Source: Oscillospiraceae bacterium (GTDB lineage: Bacteria; Bacillota; Clostridia; Oscillospirales; Acutalibacteraceae). From it: a stretch of DNA of 22,722 bases. Below are positions 22,581 to 22,722 of this stretch, piece by piece; the stretch's first letter is position 1; every line of letters starts with the position of its first letter. The notes below the pieces were generated by a model that searched no databases, had not been told where the DNA came from, and worked only from the letters and a program-made list of their open reading frames with translations. The position numbers and the translations under genes were made by a program. The stretch covers positions 1 through 22,722 of the forward strand of contig JAISRF010000008.1 in the NCBI GenBank assembly GCA_031273775.1, given 5' to 3'.

Positions 22581-22722
22581 ATGTTCAACAGACTGCGTGA
22601 AGATATTGCGACTGTGCGCGAACGTGACCCCGCGGCGCGTTCGGTTTTGGAAATTTTACTGCTGTACCCCGGGCTTAAAGCCGTGCGTATGCACCGGCGG
22701 GCCGCGTGGTTTCAGGCACGTG
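22581..22722 (+). CDS. cysE: Serine O-acetyltransferase, N-terminal fragment
   Basis: The frame starts at ATG 22581, six bases after AAGGAG (22570-22575), and runs off the window end after 47 residues. The visible residues MFNRLREDIATVRERDPAAR, followed by SVLEILLLYPGLKAVRMHR, match the helical N-terminal region of CysE, which acetylates serine in the first step of cysteine synthesis. The hexapeptide-repeat catalytic domain is outside the window. It lies 42 bp after pgsA and is probably in the same transcript. Confidence 0.88.
   Translation, partial: MFNRLREDIATVRERDPAARSVLEILLLYPGLKAVRMHRRAAWFQAR

Overview
The window looks like a piece of a mid-GC, Gram-positive anaerobe chromosome (Bacillota, most likely class Clostridia). 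The reasons are strong Shine-Dalgarno sites, several TTG/GTG starts, Gram-positive-style lipoprotein signals, LplA/LplB/LplC-type sugar uptake components, and a rimO-pgsA-cysE housekeeping block on the right. This is inferred from protein character; I could not run a taxonomic search.

Layout: (i) 1-657, the 3' part of a larA-like lactate racemase gene. (ii) 824-2995, a GH78 alpha-L-rhamnosidase. (iii) 3042-10509, a plus-strand operon behind a consensus sigma-A promoter (P1): two CUT1-type permeases and a giant membrane-anchored GLUG-repeat protein (about 1807 aa). (iv) 19348 back to 10492, a convergent minus-strand operon behind a second promoter (P2): a secreted metallo-beta-lactamase (MBL)-fold lipoprotein, a solute-binding lipoprotein, a secreted GLUG protein with a half-dockerin, a cytosolic glycoside-hydrolase-like protein and a second, signal-less MBL-fold protein. 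(v) 19511-20272, a DeoR-family regulator with its own promoter and terminator. (vi) 20587-22722, rimO, pgsA and the start of cysE.

Regions ii-v read as one carbohydrate-utilisation locus. Extracellular GLUG proteins would contact the glycan, the solute-binding lipoprotein would capture the product, the two permeases would import it with an ATPase encoded elsewhere, and the rhamnosidase plus the unassigned hydrolase would degrade it inside the cell. DeoR is the probable sensor. The rhamnosidase points to a rhamnose-containing substrate.

The most striking observations are these. P1 and P2, 16 kb apart and in opposite orientation, share a gap-free 62-bp block with 56 identical bases, so the two halves of the transporter appear to be driven by duplicated promoter/operator DNA. 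The two GLUG genes form long imperfect inverted repeats (one 51-bp perfect match seen by eye) that flank the hydrolase-MBL pair. Recombination between them would keep both GLUG frames open and move that pair from the P2 operon to the P1 operon. The two operons collide tail to tail with an 18-bp coding overlap and no visible terminator. Finally, two paralogous ComEC-like MBL proteins, one exported and one cytosolic, sit in the same operon, and their role in a sugar locus is unknown. No tRNA, rRNA, CRISPR array, transposase or prophage gene was seen.
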